This document shows positions 62,987-64,000 of a stretch of DNA of 64,000 nt, in pieces; the stretch's first letter is position 1, and every line of letters starts with the position of its first letter. The DNA is from Oceanomicrobium pacificus. Lineage in GTDB: Bacteria > Pseudomonadota > Alphaproteobacteria > Rhodobacterales > Rhodobacteraceae. The notes beneath the pieces are model-generated. The model saw nothing but the letters and a program-made list of their open reading frames with translations. It had not been told where the DNA came from and did no database searches. The position numbers and the translations under genes are program-made. Where the stretch lies: assembly GCF_009833495.1 (NCBI RefSeq), contig NZ_WUWG01000001.1, positions 62,001 through 126,000 on the forward strand, written 5' to 3'.

Positions 62987-64000
62987 CGAGGAACCGTCCG
63001 AAGGCCGTCGTGTTCGGCTCGGTGTCATGGACGATTGTCTGCCCGTCGGGCATCTGCTCCAGCCAGACCGTGCCGCCCTTGAGCGTCCGCTCCACCTTGT
63101 AGGCCGCTTCCGGCACGTCGGCGTCAAACCCGTCGACCATATCCGCCGCGAGCGTCGGGCTGTGGATCAGGAACCCCATCTCGGAGTTGAGGAGCGCCGA
63201 ACGCGGGTCGAAATTGAACGAGCCGATGAACGTCCGGTTACGGTCCATGGTGAAGGTCTTGGCATGCAGGCTCGATGCGGATTCGCCGAGCAGGCCAAGC
63301 TGGTCGACAATCCGGCGGTTCTCGACATCCGATTTCAATTCGCGCACGTCCACCCCGCCATCGAGCAGGGCGTCACGATACTGGATGTAGCCACCATGCA
63401 CCGGCAGCACATCGGTCGCGTCCTGCGAATTGGTCAGCGTGCGCACCCGGACGCCATTGGCCGCATGTTTGACAAGTATCTCCGTCAACAGGTCGCCGGG
63501 CACGAAATAGGCCGACACGAGATCGAGCGACTCCGTCGGCTGTTCCAGAATCTCCGCCAGCCGCCCGATCATCAGATCCTCGGCCGGCACCGGGCCGAGC
63601 CCCTTGGCCGGATCATCGGACACAAGGTCCATCGGCACCCATTCCACCGGCAATTCGCCTGACAGGAACCTGTCCACGATCTTCGTCTCGCGGATCGCAT
63701 TGGCGAAGATCACCGCATCCTCATCTTGGGCCAGTTCCTGCACCCGCGCGTCGAGCACGGCCAATCCATCGGGGTGGAGGTCGACGATCCGGTCCACCGG
63801 ATAGGCCGACCCGCTGGCCCAGTAACCGTCGAAATCCGTCCCGACCTCGGCCGCGGCCGCGCCCGTCGCGACAACGTCGAGATCGAAATAGTTCACCTTG
63901 CTGTCGCGGGCGAAATAGATGTCGCCGATATTGCGCCCGCCGACGACTGTGATCGCCCCGTCCACGGTGAAACTCTTGTTGTGCATCCGGCGGTTCAGAC
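62946..64000 (-). CDS. Phospholipase D family protein (cardiolipin-synthase-like), 5' end outside the window
   Basis: The C-terminal 351 codons are visible; the gene starts beyond base 64000. Both catalytic HKD motifs are present: NRRMHNKSFTVDGAITVVGG with GGRNIGD near the right edge, and SSLHAKTFTMDRNRTFIGSF with NFDPRSA near the C-terminus. The spacing and FGRFLVRLIGWLPVTWLL tail (a C-terminal hydrophobic helix) fit cardiolipin synthase-like or phospholipase D-like enzymes. Catalysis would be phosphatidyl transfer or hydrolysis; which one cannot be told. It is convergent with, and overlaps by 41 bases, the histidine kinase gene. Confidence 0.88.
   Translation of the reverse strand, partial: LNRRMHNKSFTVDGAITVVGGRNIGDIYFARDSKVNYFDLDVVATGAAAAEVGTDFDGYWASGSAYPVDRIVDLHPDGLAVLDARVQELAQDEDAVIFANAIRETKIVDRFLSGELPVEWVPMDLVSDDPAKGLGPVPAEDLMIGRLAEILEQPTESLDLVSAYFVPGDLLTEILVKHAANGVRVRTLTNSQDATDVLPVHGGYIQYRDALLDGGVDVRELKSDVENRRIVDQLGLLGESASSLHAKTFTMDRNRTFIGSFNFDPRSALLNSEMGFLIHSPTLAADMVDGFDADVPEAAYKVERTLKGGTVWLEQMPDGQTIVHDTEPNTTAFGRFLVRLIGWLPVTWLL

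Overview
The window is about 64 kb of GC-rich chromosomal DNA from an alphaproteobacterium, very probably a member of the Rhodobacterales (Roseobacter-type Rhodobacteraceae). The evidence is gene content: a sqdB-sqdD-sqdC sulfolipid operon in the order known from Rhodobacter, a seven-gene Mrp antiporter, an AsnC-type stand-alone RAM protein, a Hint-domain protein with an N-terminal beta domain, and an assimilatory nitrate operon controlled by NasS/NasT. Genes are tightly packed, with many 1-4 nt start/stop overlaps (ATGA, GTGA, TGATG, one TTGA). There is no rRNA, no CRISPR array, no insertion sequence and no clear prophage. One tRNA-Arg(CCG) is present. No gap between genes exceeds 300 bases; the largest are 1504-1768 and 22204-22487.

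Layout. 1-1503 (minus): start of a periplasmic amino-acid-type binding protein, an AsnC-like RAM protein and a 2-keto-3-deoxygluconate kinase. 1769-7325 (plus): complete mrpABCDEFG. 7332-8974 (minus): a class IV aminotransferase and a sulfotransferase-like gene, overlapping. 9068-12553 (minus): nadA-nadB-nadC, NAD from aspartate. 12620-24088 (minus): nasT-nasS, then nrtA-nrtB-nrtCD-nirB-nirD-nasA for nitrate uptake and reduction to ammonium. 24160-32178 (minus): leucine/isovalerate catabolism, liuA-(EcsC)-(flavodoxin-like)-liuB-liuD-liuE-liuC, with a perfect palindrome just upstream of liuA. 32312-36710: lipocalin, then hisB-hisH, a DUF2147 gene on the other strand, and hisA-hisF-hisE. 36736-39552: glycosyltransferase-like gene, tRNA-Arg, Hint protein and a small secreted protein. 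39568-45518 (minus): a fused FAD oxidoreductase/acetoacetate-decarboxylase-like protein coupled to a class III cyclase-ATPase-TPR protein. 45682-48258: small membrane protein, then kbl-tdh. 48364-52389: M48 lipoprotein peptidase, aldehyde dehydrogenase, DUF302, AI-2E-family protein. 52565-57348 (plus): methyltransferase, sqdBDC, HpaI-type aldolase. 57450-60914: two secreted low-complexity proteins flanking a TadE/TadG-like pair. 60939-64000: an OmpR/EnvZ-type two-component pair and a phospholipase D family gene that runs off the window.

The best regulatory signal is in the 284-bp gap between nasS and nrtA. The transcript there can form two hairpins with six-base loops that have A at position 1 and G at position 4, the ANTAR target signature. 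The second hairpin shares bases with the 5' arm of a strong intrinsic terminator ending just before nrtA. NasT, encoded next door, has the ANTAR domain, and NasS is a nitrate-binding partner without a signal peptide, so the whole nitrate-sensing antitermination switch can be read from the DNA. The least-described unit is the oxidoreductase/cyclase operon at 39568-45518.
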